From: Stappia sp. BW2
Lineage (GTDB): Bacteria > Pseudomonadota > Alphaproteobacteria > Rhizobiales > Stappiaceae
DNA: 64,000 nt
NCBI RefSeq assembly: GCF_008107695.1
Contig: NZ_VIRG01000066.1
Coordinates: 1,302,001 to 1,366,000, forward strand
Direction: 5' to 3'
The first letter of the stretch is position 1. The number at the start of each line of letters is the position of its first letter. Made by a program: the position numbers and the translations under genes. The notes below the pieces were generated by a model that was given only the letters and a program-made list of their open reading frames with translations, had not been told where the DNA came from and did no database searches. Below, one piece after another: positions 17,507 through 26,027 of this stretch.

Positions 17507-17959
17507 TTACCCCTTCATGAAGGCAATCGCGACTAGGGGAAACCCGAAGACGCCCGCGACGGCCAGTGTCCAGATGTCGAACAGCAGCATCGGCCTGCGA
17601 TCGAACAGCGGGAACAGCAGCGATGATGCTGTGTAGACCGCGACCCAGGGCAGAGGCCCGTCAGTCGTCCGTTTCAATTTTGAGCGAATGGACCAGACGC
17701 CGCAGAGGCAACAGGCGGAGAGGGCCAGAAATACGTTTAAGCCGATAAACCAACTCAGAAAAACCGTGGCTAGAACAACTCCAGAGGCAACCAACACAAA
17801 TTGCATTCCCTCTAGAAATTCATCTTTATTCGGGGAATTAAGGGCGAAAATCGAATTGGATTCTTTGTAAAAGGGCGGGTATCCCTGCAGCATTGTAAAT
17901 GCACTGGCGAAATATAATACCGCCACATAAAATAAACTGTTGAATAAGTCTTTTGCCAT
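17507..17959 (-). CDS. Hypothetical integral membrane protein
   Basis: This protein of about 150 residues has four predicted membrane segments, for example NSLFYVAVLYFASAFTML and FVLVASGVVLATVFLSWFIG, and ends with LAVAGVFGFPLVAIAFMKG. I do not recognise the family. The start at 17959 gives MAKDLFNSLF; a longer frame begins inside the terminator hairpin of the thiolase gene and is not credible. Base composition is more AT-rich than the neighbours in the first 200 bp, which may mark recent acquisition or weak selection. Its leader contains the perfect 14-bp inverted repeat at 17987-18018. Confidence 0.55.
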   Translation of the reverse strand: MAKDLFNSLFYVAVLYFASAFTMLQGYPPFYKESNSIFALNSPNKDEFLEGMQFVLVASGVVLATVFLSWFIGLNVFLALSACCLCGVWSIRSKLKRTTDGPLPWVAVYTASSLLFPLFDRRPMLLFDIWTLAVAGVFGFPLVAIAFMKG

Positions 17960-17983
17960 GAGATTTTTATAGAGACTAAAACA

Positions 17984-18018
17984 AGAATGGACGGATCGGC
18001 TGCGGCCGATCCGTCCAT
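17984..18018 (-). terminator. Strong hairpin terminator of the thiolase gene
   Basis: ATGGACGGATCGGC (17987-18000) and its exact complement (18005-18018) form a 14-bp stem with a 4-nt loop, followed on the minus strand by TTCTTGTTTTAG. It lies 35 bp after the thiolase stop. The U tract is interrupted, so termination may be incomplete. Confidence 0.75.
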
Positions 18019-18052
18019 CGTAAGCTAATTGCACTTCCTGTTCGTTACAACA

Positions 18053-19219
18053 CTACTTCATCGCCTGCATCACGGACACGAAGTTCGCCACCGCAGCGCC
18101 ACCCATGTTGAAGATGCCGCCGATTTCGGCGTTCTTGACCTGAATATCACCGGCGGTGCCGGTCAGCTGCATGGCGGTAAGCACGTGCATGGAAACACCG
18201 GTGGCGCCAATCGGATGGCCCTTGGCCTTCAGACCACCGGACGGGTTTACCGGCAGTTTGCCGCCCATTTCCGTCCAGCCTTCCAGCACGGCGCGGGCGC
18301 CCTCACCTTCCTTGGTCAGGCCCATGGCCTCATACTCGATCAGCTCGGCAACGGTGAAGCAGTCGTGAGTCTCAACGAAGGACAGATCGTCCAGCGCCAG
18401 ATTGGCATCGCCGAGTGCCTGGCCCCAGGCCTTGGAACATCCTTCAAACTTCAGGATGTCGCGCTTCGACATGGGCAGGAAATCCTGAACGTGAGCAAGC
18501 CCGCGGAAGGCAACCGCCTTTTTCATGCCGAGCGCCGTTGCCGGATCGGTGAGAACCAGTGCGGCGGCGCCGTCGGATACCAGAGAACAGTCGGTGCGCT
18601 TCAGCGGACCGGCGACAAACGGGTTCTTTTCCGATTCCGCACGACAGAAGTCGAAACCGAGGTCCTTGCGCATCTGGGCATAGGGGTTGCCGACACCGTT
18701 CTTGTGGTTCTTCGCCGCGATCCTGGCCAGCGCATCGGACTGGTCGCCATACTTCTGGAAATAGGCATCTGCGATCTTGCCGAAGACACCGGCGAAGCCT
18801 GCCGGGATATCGCCTTCTTCCTTCAGGTAGGATGCTTTCAGCAGGTTCTTGCCGATTTCAGGTCCGGGCGTCGTGGTCATCTGCTCGACACCGACAACAA
18901 GTACGAAGCGGGCGTCGCCCGACGCAATGGCGCGCACGCCCTGATGGACGGCGGCAGAGCCGGTTGCGCAGGCGTTTTCGACACGGGTTGCCGGTTTGAA
19001 ACGCAAGGCCGGATCGGCCTGCAGCACCAGAGAGGCGGTGAAGTCCTGCGCCGAAAAACCGGCATTGAAATGTCCGAGCAGGATCTCGTCGACATCTCCC
19101 GGCTCGATGCCGGCGTCCTTGATGGCATCGACCGCCACCTTGACGATCATGCTTTCAACTGTCTCTTCCGAATGCTTGCCGAAGGGCATGTGTGCCCAAC
19201 CCACCATGGCTGCCGTCAT
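18053..19219 (-). CDS. Thiolase family acetyl-CoA acetyltransferase
   Basis: The product has 388 residues, the usual thiolase length. The acylated cysteine is in RVENACATGSAAVHQG near residue 85, and the C-terminal catalytic motifs are FVETHDCFTVAELIEYE and GGLKAKGHPIGATG near 335-350. The usual active-site C-x-G near the end is replaced by NMGGAAVANFV. Those features place it with the SCP2-thiolase/lipid-transfer-like branch, where thiolytic chemistry is uncertain. It probably handles acyl-CoA in fatty-acid or steroid breakdown. It stands alone with its own terminator; no acyl-CoA partner genes are adjacent. Confidence 0.82.
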   Translation of the reverse strand: MTAAMVGWAHMPFGKHSEETVESMIVKVAVDAIKDAGIEPGDVDEILLGHFNAGFSAQDFTASLVLQADPALRFKPATRVENACATGSAAVHQGVRAIASGDARFVLVVGVEQMTTTPGPEIGKNLLKASYLKEEGDIPAGFAGVFGKIADAYFQKYGDQSDALARIAAKNHKNGVGNPYAQMRKDLGFDFCRAESEKNPFVAGPLKRTDCSLVSDGAAALVLTDPATALGMKKAVAFRGLAHVQDFLPMSKRDILKFEGCSKAWGQALGDANLALDDLSFVETHDCFTVAELIEYEAMGLTKEGEGARAVLEGWTEMGGKLPVNPSGGLKAKGHPIGATGVSMHVLTAMQLTGTAGDIQVKNAEIGGIFNMGGAAVANFVSVMQAMK

Positions 19220-19581
19220 GACACTTCCTCCAGGTTTTTTGCCCGCAAGAGGGAACAGGATTTCGGCCGGACCGCTGGCCCTGGCCTCAGCCCCTCCATC
19301 TTACGTAATTTCTGATTGCCTGGACAGTTCCAGCTTCCATGTTGCTTTGCAAGAAGAAACTGACCTAAACGTCATAACAAAATTTTTTCCTCTTTTATTT
19401 CTTTAACTTAACTGAATTAGTCCAAAGAGATAAAGCGGTCGCCAGCGGCGCTGCCGGCAGGGCGCTGCCTTACTGCGTTTTGCCAAGAAGGCGAGGCAGA
19501 CGGTCATATGCCTGTCACTTAAGCGGTATAAGAAGAACGCGTTCCGGACAAAATCCTTTTTCGTTCCTTTTCAGTAGCTCC

Positions 19582-19610
19582 ACCGGTCCTGCCTCGCAGG
19601 GCCGGTTTTT
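19582..19610 (+). terminator. Orphan Rho-independent terminator (candidate small RNA 3' end)
   Basis: ACCGGTCCTGC (19582-19592) pairs with GCAGGGCCGGT (19596-19606) with one mismatch and a 3-nt loop, followed by TTTTT. No plus-strand gene exists in the preceding 11 kb except divergent or distant ones (the nearest plus gene ends at 17331), so it may end an unannotated short transcript starting within 19440-19560. Confidence 0.6.
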
Positions 19611-19705
19611 GCTTGTGCTTCCTGATTCCTGACATGCAGATGCGACGCAATTCACACATCGCTTACCGAAAGCGATTGCCGCGCGACTTTTTCATGACTG
19701 CTTAC

Positions 19706-19750
19706 TTGACCTAAGAAGGCCCTGGATATAGCCATTCAAAGCGCTTTGAA
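19706..19750 (+). promoter_or_regulatory. GH13 promoter with LacI-type operator
   Basis: TTCAAAGCGCTTTGAA at 19735-19750 is a perfect 16-bp palindrome with the central CG of LacI-family operators. TTGACC at 19706-19711 is a good -35; a TATAGC-like -10 follows near 19727-19732, just before the palindrome. Repressor binding there would block transcription of the glucosidase gene. The -10 call is weak; the operator call is stronger. Confidence 0.6.
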
Positions 19751-19792
19751 AATCATACAACCGCTTCAGAAGCGGAACGGAGACACCCGGCA

Positions 19793-21463
19793 ATGTTCGA
19801 AGAAGCCGAAACGGGCCTGGAGGCTGATGTGACAGCAAACTTGATCAAAGACCCGGATTGGTGGCGCGGAGCAGTGATCTATCAGATCTATCCGCGCTCC
19901 TTCAACGACACCAACGGCGATGGCATCGGCGACCTGAACGGCATCAGTGAGCGGATGGACTATATCGCCTCGCTGGGTGTCGACGCCATCTGGCTGTCAC
20001 CCTTCTTCACTTCGCCGATGGACGACTTCGGTTACGATGTCTCCAATTACGAAGATGTCGACCCGATGTTCGGCACACTGGCCGATTTCGACCGGATGCT
20101 GGCCGCCGCCCATGCCCGCGGCCTCAAGGTGATCATCGATCTGGTGATTTCGCACACGTCCGACCAGCACCCCTGGTTTGTCGAGAGCCGCGCTTCCCGG
20201 GACAATGCCAAGGCCGACTGGTTCGTCTGGGCCGACGCCAAGCCGGACGGCACAGTGCCGACCAACTGGCTGTCGATCTTCGGTGGTCCGGCCTGGGAAT
20301 GGGACGGCCGCCGGCGCCAGTATTACATGCATAATTTCCTGACCAGCCAACCGGATCTGAACTTCCATAACCCGGACGTTCAGGACGCGGTGCTGGGCGC
20401 GGCCAGGTTCTGGCTCGACCGGGGCGTTGATGGGTTCCGCCTCGATACGGTGAACTTCTATTTCCACGACGAGCAGCTTCGGGACAATCCACCGCTGGAC
20501 GCGGCTGAAATGCCGTCCACCGTCGACCCGTCCAACCCCTACGGCTATCAGGATCACCTGTACGACAAGACCCGACCGGAAAATCTGGTGTTTCTGGAAA
20601 AGCTGCGGGCGCTGCTGGACGAATATCCGGGCACAACATCGGTCGGCGAAATCGGCGCCGATGGACAGGCGGTGGAGCTGACGGCCTCTTACACGGAAGC
20701 CGGCAAGCGGATTCACATGGCCTACAGCTTCGATCTTCTGACGCCTCAGCATTCGGCGCCCTACATCCGCAAGATCGTGGAAGAGATGAATGCCGGCATC
20801 GGCTCCGGCTGGGCCTCCTGGGCGCTGTCGAACCATGATGTGAAGCGGGTTGCCAGCCGCTGGGGGGAAGACCTGGACATCGCCCGGTTCGCACCGCTTG
20901 AAACCGCGCTCTGCGCTTCCCTGCGCGGCACGCCCTGCCTTTACCAGGGCGAGGAACTGGGGCTGCCTCAGGCCGATGTCCCGTTTGAGAAGCTGCAGGA
21001 TCCTTACGGCATCCGGTTCTGGCCGGAATACAAGGGCCGCGACGGCTGCCGGACGCCGATGCCCTGGGTCAAGGACAACGGGAACGCAGGTTTCTCCGAA
21101 GCCGAACCCTGGCTCCCGGTCGCGCAGGATCACCTGGCCCTTGCCGCCTTCGAACAGGACAAGGATGAAACCTCCATCCTCAATCGCAATCGGGCCTTCT
21201 ACGCCTGGCGGCAAATGCAGGACCCCTTGAAGAAGGGCGACATGGTGTTTCTGGACAGCCAGGACAACATGCTGGTCTTCACTCGCAGCCATCAGGATGA
21301 AACCGTTCTTTGCGCCTTCAACCTGGGCACCGATCCAGCCACCATCACGTTGAGCGGACTTGAGCTGGAAGACCTCGAGGCGCCTGGCTTCAGCGGCACG
21401 CTGAAAGGGGACACGATTACGCTTCAGGGGCTCGATGCTCTGTTTGCCCGCGTAAAATCCTGA
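19793..21463 (+). CDS. GH13 alpha-glucosidase
   Basis: The product has 556 residues. The (beta/alpha)8 GH13 motifs are all present: YQIYPRSFNDTNGDGIGDLN at about 30, DLVISHTSDQHPWF near 115, the nucleophile Asp in GFRLDTVNF near 220, the acid/base Glu in SVGEIG near 285, and the transition-state Asp in SNHDVKR near 347. NDTNGDGIGDLN resembles the calcium loop of oligo-1,6-glucosidase/alpha-glucosidase enzymes (AglA type), which split maltose, sucrose or trehalulose-like alpha-glucosides in the cytoplasm. No transporter for sugars lies next to it. A LacI-type palindrome overlaps its promoter. The start at 19793 has GGAG upstream. Confidence 0.9.
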   Translation: MFEEAETGLEADVTANLIKDPDWWRGAVIYQIYPRSFNDTNGDGIGDLNGISERMDYIASLGVDAIWLSPFFTSPMDDFGYDVSNYEDVDPMFGTLADFDRMLAAAHARGLKVIIDLVISHTSDQHPWFVESRASRDNAKADWFVWADAKPDGTVPTNWLSIFGGPAWEWDGRRRQYYMHNFLTSQPDLNFHNPDVQDAVLGAARFWLDRGVDGFRLDTVNFYFHDEQLRDNPPLDAAEMPSTVDPSNPYGYQDHLYDKTRPENLVFLEKLRALLDEYPGTTSVGEIGADGQAVELTASYTEAGKRIHMAYSFDLLTPQHSAPYIRKIVEEMNAGIGSGWASWALSNHDVKRVASRWGEDLDIARFAPLETALCASLRGTPCLYQGEELGLPQADVPFEKLQDPYGIRFWPEYKGRDGCRTPMPWVKDNGNAGFSEAEPWLPVAQDHLALAAFEQDKDETSILNRNRAFYAWRQMQDPLKKGDMVFLDSQDNMLVFTRSHQDETVLCAFNLGTDPATITLSGLELEDLEAPGFSGTLKGDTITLQGLDALFARVKS

Positions 21464-21482
21464 TTTCCTGCCTTCAATTCAG

Positions 21483-21518
21483 GCTCCGGCACGGCTAAAT
21501 AGTCGCGCCGGAGCTTTT
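21483..21518 (+). terminator. Hairpin terminator after the GH13 gene
   Basis: GCTCCGGC (21483-21490) pairs with GCCGGAGC (21507-21514) around a 16-nt loop and is followed by TTTT. It lies 20 bp after the glucosidase stop. Confidence 0.65.
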
Positions 21519-21552
21519 CCGGCCAAACGCTCACAGCAAAGCCGGACCGTTC

Positions 21553-22341
21553 ATGACCGACCGCCTGCCCCTCTCCGTTTTCATCATTGCCCGTGACGAG
21601 GCCGACCGGATCGCCCGGCCGATCGAAAGTGTCATCGGCTGGGTGGACGAGGTCATCGTCATCGACAGCGGCTCAAGCGACGAGACCGTCGCCGTGGCCG
21701 AAAAGCTCGGGGCGCGGGTCGTTTACAACGACTGGCCCGGCTACGGCCCGCAGAAGCGTTTTGGCGAAGACCTGTGCCGCAACGACTGGCTGCTCAACCT
21801 GGACGCCGACGAAGAGGTGACTCCGGACCTTGCCGCTGAAATCAAGGCCAAATTCGCAGACGGGAGCTACACGGACGCCGACGGCTGGCGCATCATGATC
21901 CGCGATCTATATGCCCATGAAACCACCCCAGCCCCCTGGGCTTACGGCTACCACCAGATCCGCCTCTACGACCGGCGTAAAGGCCGGTTCTCCGCCTCGA
22001 CAGTGCATGACACGGTGCGCCCAGAGGAAGGCGCGCGCATCGCGAACCTTTCCGGCATCATGGCGCATCGGTCCATCCGTTCGCTGGAATTCCAGGTCGG
22101 CAAATACAATCGCTATTCGGGCATGCAGGTGGAAGACATGCGCGCCCGCGGCCGCAAGCTGCCCAAAAGCCGTCTTCTTACCGAATTTCCGGTGAGCTTC
22201 TTCAAGGCCTATTTCGTGCGCAAGTACCGCAAATACGGCTGGTGGGGCTTTATTCTGGCCATGAACTACGCCCACGCCCGCTTCCTGCGCGTTGCCAAGG
22301 CCTATGAGGCGGAGTTGCTGGACAAGTCCAGGACAGACTGA
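21553..22341 (+). CDS. Glycosyltransferase family 2, WaaE/KdtX-like
   Basis: The product has 262 residues with a GT-A fold. It begins LSVFIIARDEADRI, has the nucleotide-binding GWVDEVIVIDSGSSDETV near residue 35 and the DxD-like LLNLDADEEVTPDL near 85. The C-terminal third is basic and aromatic (KYRKYGWWGFILAMNYAHA), as in membrane-associated transferases. Relatives add a beta-glucosyl residue to the inner core of lipopolysaccharide; the acceptor here is unknown. No other LPS genes are near. It follows the GH13 terminator by about 35 bp. Confidence 0.82.
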   Translation: MTDRLPLSVFIIARDEADRIARPIESVIGWVDEVIVIDSGSSDETVAVAEKLGARVVYNDWPGYGPQKRFGEDLCRNDWLLNLDADEEVTPDLAAEIKAKFADGSYTDADGWRIMIRDLYAHETTPAPWAYGYHQIRLYDRRKGRFSASTVHDTVRPEEGARIANLSGIMAHRSIRSLEFQVGKYNRYSGMQVEDMRARGRKLPKSRLLTEFPVSFFKAYFVRKYRKYGWWGFILAMNYAHARFLRVAKAYEAELLDKSRTD

Positions 22342-22447
22342 CGTTTCCGCCCGGTTCCCAGGCGACGTCTCCCGTCACTTCCCGGTTTGAACAATGAGGA
22401 GAGGACGGGCAGGAGACAACAGTGTTACCGTGTCGTCTCCGTTCCAC

Positions 22448-23641
22448 TCAGGCTGTGTCGCTCAGAACCTCTTCCGGGGCCAAATGACGTTCGACGCGGA
22501 TAGGCTGGCGAACACCTGCAGCCTGGTTGAAATGCTCCAGCCGCCGGATGGTGGTTGGCGTCAGCATATGTCCGCGGGACAGAACCAGTTCGTGGCCGGT
22601 TTCGGTGAGCGCGTCATCGATCAGCACATCACCTGGCCGCAGCGAGCGGATGTAGCATTCAGCAATGAGCTTCTTGCGTTCTTCCGGAACGTTGTCCAAA
22701 AACGTGTCCTTGGCCAGCTCCAGCAACATCGGATCATATTTGCGCTTGTTGATGGTCAGGGCTTCGAAGGCGGCGGCGTCCGGGCCGCTTTCCGGGCTGG
22801 CATACCAGAGATCCGTCAAAAGCTTCAGGATGCGGGCGATCATCGGGATTTCCTTGCCCGTCGGCCCATCCTTGGGGAAACCCGACCCGTCGAAGCCACG
22901 GCCTGACAGGTACAGATATTCCGATACTTTCTCCAACTGCGGTATGTTCTTCAACAGATCCCGGGTCTGAACCGGGGATTTGTCTAGAATGGTGCGTTCC
23001 TGCTCGCTGAGGCTGCGGGCAGTGCGGTAGCGGGCGATGATCTGTTTCGGCAACAACGCCTCGCCGAGCGGTGACAACATCACCGACATCTCCAGCTCCC
23101 AGGTTTTTTTCATCCCCAGGCGCTTGGCCAGCCGCAATGCCTGTTTGCGGACGGTGCTCGTGCGGCGGAAGGCTTCCGGGTGGAACAGCGCCAGCATATC
23201 GATGAGCAGCTTGATCGACCCGGCCAATGTGCGTTCCAGCAGCGCCCGGTCCTTGGCGAGTTGAATATGGTGGGCAAGCGCCGTTTCCATGGCGCTGGCC
23301 AAGTCCGCCGGCCGGCACGGCTTTTCCAGATACAAGAAGGCATGGCCTTCGTTCAGGGTTTTCTTGATAGCCTCGGCCGAGGTTTCCCGGGTCAGCATGA
23401 CCCGTGCGGCCTGAGGAGCAACGGTTTCGGCGGCCCGGAGAAAAGCTGTTCCGCCACGACCGGGCAGATTAAAACTGGAAAAAATGACAGCTGCGCCATT
23501 GTTTTGCTTCAGAAACTTTAAGGCAGATTCTGTCTCTGAAAAGCAAACAATTCTCATGTGGGTGCCAAACAGGCGTTCAAAGCCCGTCTGAACCTCTTTA
23601 TCCGGATCGGCAACGACTGCCAGGTCCGTATTTTTTTCCAT
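22448..23641 (-). CDS. Response-regulator/HD-GYP-like protein with degenerate active sites
   Basis: This protein of about 397 residues has a receiver-like N-terminus (1-125) and an HD-GYP-like C-terminal domain (about 150-350). The phosphoacceptor Asp is replaced by Ser: the strand reads VIFSSFNLPG, where the first residue of the D-x-x-L/M-P-G motif is Ser56. The conserved Lys is kept (LYLEKPCRP). The HD metal pair is lost (MLSPLGEALLP where LLHDIGK is expected), and the HHE block is lost, with the GYP motif as GFDGSGFP. Both activities, phosphorelay and c-di-GMP hydrolysis, are therefore unlikely; a binding or scaffold role is inferred. ATG 23641 is preferred to an upstream start 33 bp earlier because GGGAG precedes it. 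Confidence 0.8.
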   Translation of the reverse strand: MEKNTDLAVVADPDKEVQTGFERLFGTHMRIVCFSETESALKFLKQNNGAAVIFSSFNLPGRGGTAFLRAAETVAPQAARVMLTRETSAEAIKKTLNEGHAFLYLEKPCRPADLASAMETALAHHIQLAKDRALLERTLAGSIKLLIDMLALFHPEAFRRTSTVRKQALRLAKRLGMKKTWELEMSVMLSPLGEALLPKQIIARYRTARSLSEQERTILDKSPVQTRDLLKNIPQLEKVSEYLYLSGRGFDGSGFPKDGPTGKEIPMIARILKLLTDLWYASPESGPDAAAFEALTINKRKYDPMLLELAKDTFLDNVPEERKKLIAECYIRSLRPGDVLIDDALTETGHELVLSRGHMLTPTTIRRLEHFNQAAGVRQPIRVERHLAPEEVLSDTA

Positions 23642-23815
23642 TCCCGGCTCCCATCTCAAGAAGCAGTCCTGCAAGAAAGACTTCCGCAGGTATGCCCGCC
23701 CGAAGATAGTCTCATGAGACTGATAACAAATACTTGCAGTAATCCGAGACTATGGCCCCCATCCTGTCGAAAATCCGGTGTGGTCTTCGCGCCCTGCCTT
23801 GAACTATAAGGCCGC

Positions 23816-25069
23816 ATGTTTGACGTCCTGATTGCCGGCGCCGGTCCGGCCGGCCTCTTTGCCGCGGAGCGCCTTTCCGAAAAAGGGCATAGCGTTGTGG
23901 TGATCGACCGCATGCCCTCACCCGCGCGCAAATTTCTGATGGCTGGCCGCGGCGGCCTGAACCTGACCCATAGCGAAGATCTGACGGCCTTTCTGGCACG
24001 CTACCGGCAGGCCGAAGCCTTTCTGACGCCCCTCATCCAGGACTTCCCGCCAGAGGCGTTGAGAAACTGGTGCGAAGGGCTGGGCGAAGAAACCTTTGTC
24101 GGCAGCAGTGGGCGGGTGTTCCCCAAATCCATGAAGGCCTCTCCCCTGCTGCGGGCCTGGCTGCGCCGGCTGGACGGGAACGGCGTCCGCCTGCTGGCAC
24201 GGCGCGCATTGGGCGGCATCGAAGGAAATGGACCGCTTCAGGTCTTCACCTTCAATGGAAATCCCGAGGAAAAGGCCAACGGGACCGGCGACACGCCACC
24301 TCTTTCCGCACGCGCCTGCCTGCTGGCACTGGGTGGCGCGAGCTGGCCGAAACTCGGCTCCGATGCCGCATGGGTGCCGCTGCTGCAAGAGCACGGCATC
24401 CGCATCAACCGGTTTCAGCCGGCAAATTGCGGCTTTCAGACCGGCTGGAGCGATTTTCTGAAAGAGCGCTTCGCCGGAACGCCGCTGAAGCGTATTGCCC
24501 TTTGCCATGACGGCAAGAGGGTGCCGGGAGAGGCGGTCGTGTCTGCCCAGGGCCTTGAGGGAGGCGCCATCTACGCCCTCTCCGCCGAACTGCGCGAAGC
24601 CATCAACCGGACCGGCTCGGCGTCGCTGGAGATCGACCTGCGGCCGCAGTCCAGCGTGGACGAACTGGCGGCAAAACTATCAAGACCTCGCGGCAAGCAG
24701 TCCGCAGCCACCTTCCTGAAGAAGACCCTGCGGTTGAGCCCGTTGGAACTGGCGTTGCTGCACGAAACCGGGGACATCCCTTCGGATGCCGAAAGCCTTG
24801 CGCAGCGCATCAAGTCTGTTCCCGTTACCCTGAACGCCCCCTACTCCATCGACCGGGCGATATCGTCTGCGGGCGGCATTGCGCTGGACGAACTGGATGA
24901 CGGGCTGATGCTCAAGAAACTGCCCGGCGTCTTCGCAGCCGGTGAAATGCTGGACTGGGAAGCCCCGACGGGCGGTTATCTGCTGCAGGCCTGTTTTGCG
25001 ACGGGTGCCCGCGCAGCTGACGGCATTGCAGCCTATCTTCAAAGCTCAAAAAAGGAGCAAACAACATGA
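23816..25069 (+). CDS. FAD-dependent flavoprotein, TIGR03862/HI0933-like
   Basis: The product has 417 residues. It starts with a Rossmann FAD-binding motif DVLIAGAGPAGLFAAERLSE, has the family segment FLMAGRGGLNLTHSED near residue 40, and ends with the second FAD site GVFAAGEMLDWEAPTGGYLL near 380. The family is a BaiN/HI0933-like NAD(P)/FAD oxidoreductase of unknown physiological substrate. It overlaps the next gene, a YaiI-type protein, by 4 bp (ATGA), so the two are translated as a unit. A distant relative lies at 38380-39558. Confidence 0.85.
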   Translation: MFDVLIAGAGPAGLFAAERLSEKGHSVVVIDRMPSPARKFLMAGRGGLNLTHSEDLTAFLARYRQAEAFLTPLIQDFPPEALRNWCEGLGEETFVGSSGRVFPKSMKASPLLRAWLRRLDGNGVRLLARRALGGIEGNGPLQVFTFNGNPEEKANGTGDTPPLSARACLLALGGASWPKLGSDAAWVPLLQEHGIRINRFQPANCGFQTGWSDFLKERFAGTPLKRIALCHDGKRVPGEAVVSAQGLEGGAIYALSAELREAINRTGSASLEIDLRPQSSVDELAAKLSRPRGKQSAATFLKKTLRLSPLELALLHETGDIPSDAESLAQRIKSVPVTLNAPYSIDRAISSAGGIALDELDDGLMLKKLPGVFAAGEMLDWEAPTGGYLLQACFATGARAADGIAAYLQSSKKEQTT

Positions 25070-25521
25070 CCGTGCTCTACATTGATGCAGACGCCTGCCC
25101 GGTCAAGGACGAAGCCGTGCGAGTGGGGGAGCGCCACAATGTGCAGATCAAATTCGTCTCGAACAGCTGGATGCGGCTTCCCGAAGGCGATCTGATCGAA
25201 CGGGTGGTTGTGCCCGAAGGGCCGGATGAAGCCGACAACTGGATCGCGGAACGGGCCGTGGCAGGCGATGTGGTGGTGACCGCCGATGTGCCGCTCGCGG
25301 CGCGCTGCGTGAAAACCGGCGCTCTTGTTATCGGCCCGACGGGCAAGCCGTTCCGCGAGGACGCCATGGGCATCCGCCTTGCCATGCGCGATCTCAACAC
25401 GCATCTGCGGGAAATCGGCGAGATCCGCGAAAGCGGCCCGGGCTTCACCAAGGCCGACCGCTCGCGCTTTCTCAATCAGCTTGAAACCACGATGCGCGCG
25501 GCAAAACGCATATCCTCCTAG
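25066..25521 (+). CDS. YaiI/YqxD family protein (DUF188)
   Basis: The product has 151 residues. It begins with VLYIDADACPVKDEAVRV, has VTADVPLAARCVKTGALVI at about 65-85 and a SGPGFTKADRSRFLNQLE ending, all characteristic of the UPF0178/YaiI family. The fold is related to PIN-like nucleases, with the Asp residues of DADACPVKDE and TADVPLA as the likely metal site; no activity is established. It is translationally coupled (ATGA) to the flavoprotein upstream. Confidence 0.85.
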   Translation: MTVLYIDADACPVKDEAVRVGERHNVQIKFVSNSWMRLPEGDLIERVVVPEGPDEADNWIAERAVAGDVVVTADVPLAARCVKTGALVIGPTGKPFREDAMGIRLAMRDLNTHLREIGEIRESGPGFTKADRSRFLNQLETTMRAAKRISS

Positions 25522-25571
25522 GCAGCGGGCCTTTGCCTGACGGCCATGAGAGACCTTATGGCACCCAAACG

Positions 25572-25611
25572 AAAAACTCCCTGCAAGGTGGGAGGAGAAC
25601 CTTGCAGGGAG
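25572..25611 (-). terminator. Terminator of the BA14K gene
   Basis: CTCCCTGCAAGG (25577-25588) is exactly complementary to 25600-25611, an 11-nt loop lies between, and on the minus strand the stem is followed by TTTTT. It lies 50 bp after the BA14K stop. Confidence 0.85.
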
Positions 25612-25661
25612 TGGCCGGTGGCCTTTTCGGGCCGGTTGCATCCGGCGAAGCGGAGACTGCC

Positions 25662-26027
25662 TTACTGGCAGAAGCGGTACTGCCCGGAGTAGGACAGGAA
25701 GTAACCGGTGTTCGGGTTGAACGAACGGTACTTGCGGCTGCAGTAGTTGTACCAGGCCGGGCTCCAGGGAGCTGGACGGTAGACGACCGGGGCCGGGGCC
25801 GGAGCCGGATAGTAGGCCGGCGGGGCCGGGTAATAGGCCGGCGGCGGAGCAACATAGCGCGGCTGGGAAAGAGCCGAGCCGAGAATTGCACCGGCGGCGA
25901 GACCGCTGGCGACGCCGACGCCAACCTGCCAACCCTTGGCGGCATGGGCAGGTGTTGCCTGAGAGGTCAAAGTGATGCCAGCAACGAGAGCCAGCGCGGA
26001 GGCGGTAACTGCGAACTTCTTGAACAT
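25662..26027 (-). CDS. BA14K family secreted protein
   Basis: The product has 121 residues. A Sec signal peptide (KFAVTASALALVAGITLTSQ, cleaved after AHA) is followed by a short Gly/Ala-rich segment, a Pro/Tyr repeat (PPPAYYPAPPAYYPAPAPAP) and the BA14K C-terminal signature WYNYCSRKYRSFNPNTGYFL ending in RFCQ, with two cysteines likely to form a disulfide. BA14K proteins are immunoreactive or lectin-like surface proteins in Brucella and relatives; the function here is unknown. The start at 26027 is used because codons upstream do not look coding. It has its own terminator. A second short protein of similar design lies at 58032-58298. Confidence 0.85.
   Translation of the reverse strand: MFKKFAVTASALALVAGITLTSQATPAHAAKGWQVGVGVASGLAAGAILGSALSQPRYVAPPPAYYPAPPAYYPAPAPAPVVYRPAPWSPAWYNYCSRKYRSFNPNTGYFLSYSGQYRFCQ

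Larger units (their letters stand above)
19220..19792. other. Long intergenic region with an orphan terminator
   Basis: These 573 bp hold the thiolase promoter (minus, AT-rich around 19360-19430), a stretch of no recognisable coding content at 19440-19580, the orphan plus-strand terminator at 19582-19610, and the GH13 promoter/operator at 19706-19750. No frame longer than a few dozen codons has a plausible ribosome-binding site. Confidence 0.5.
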
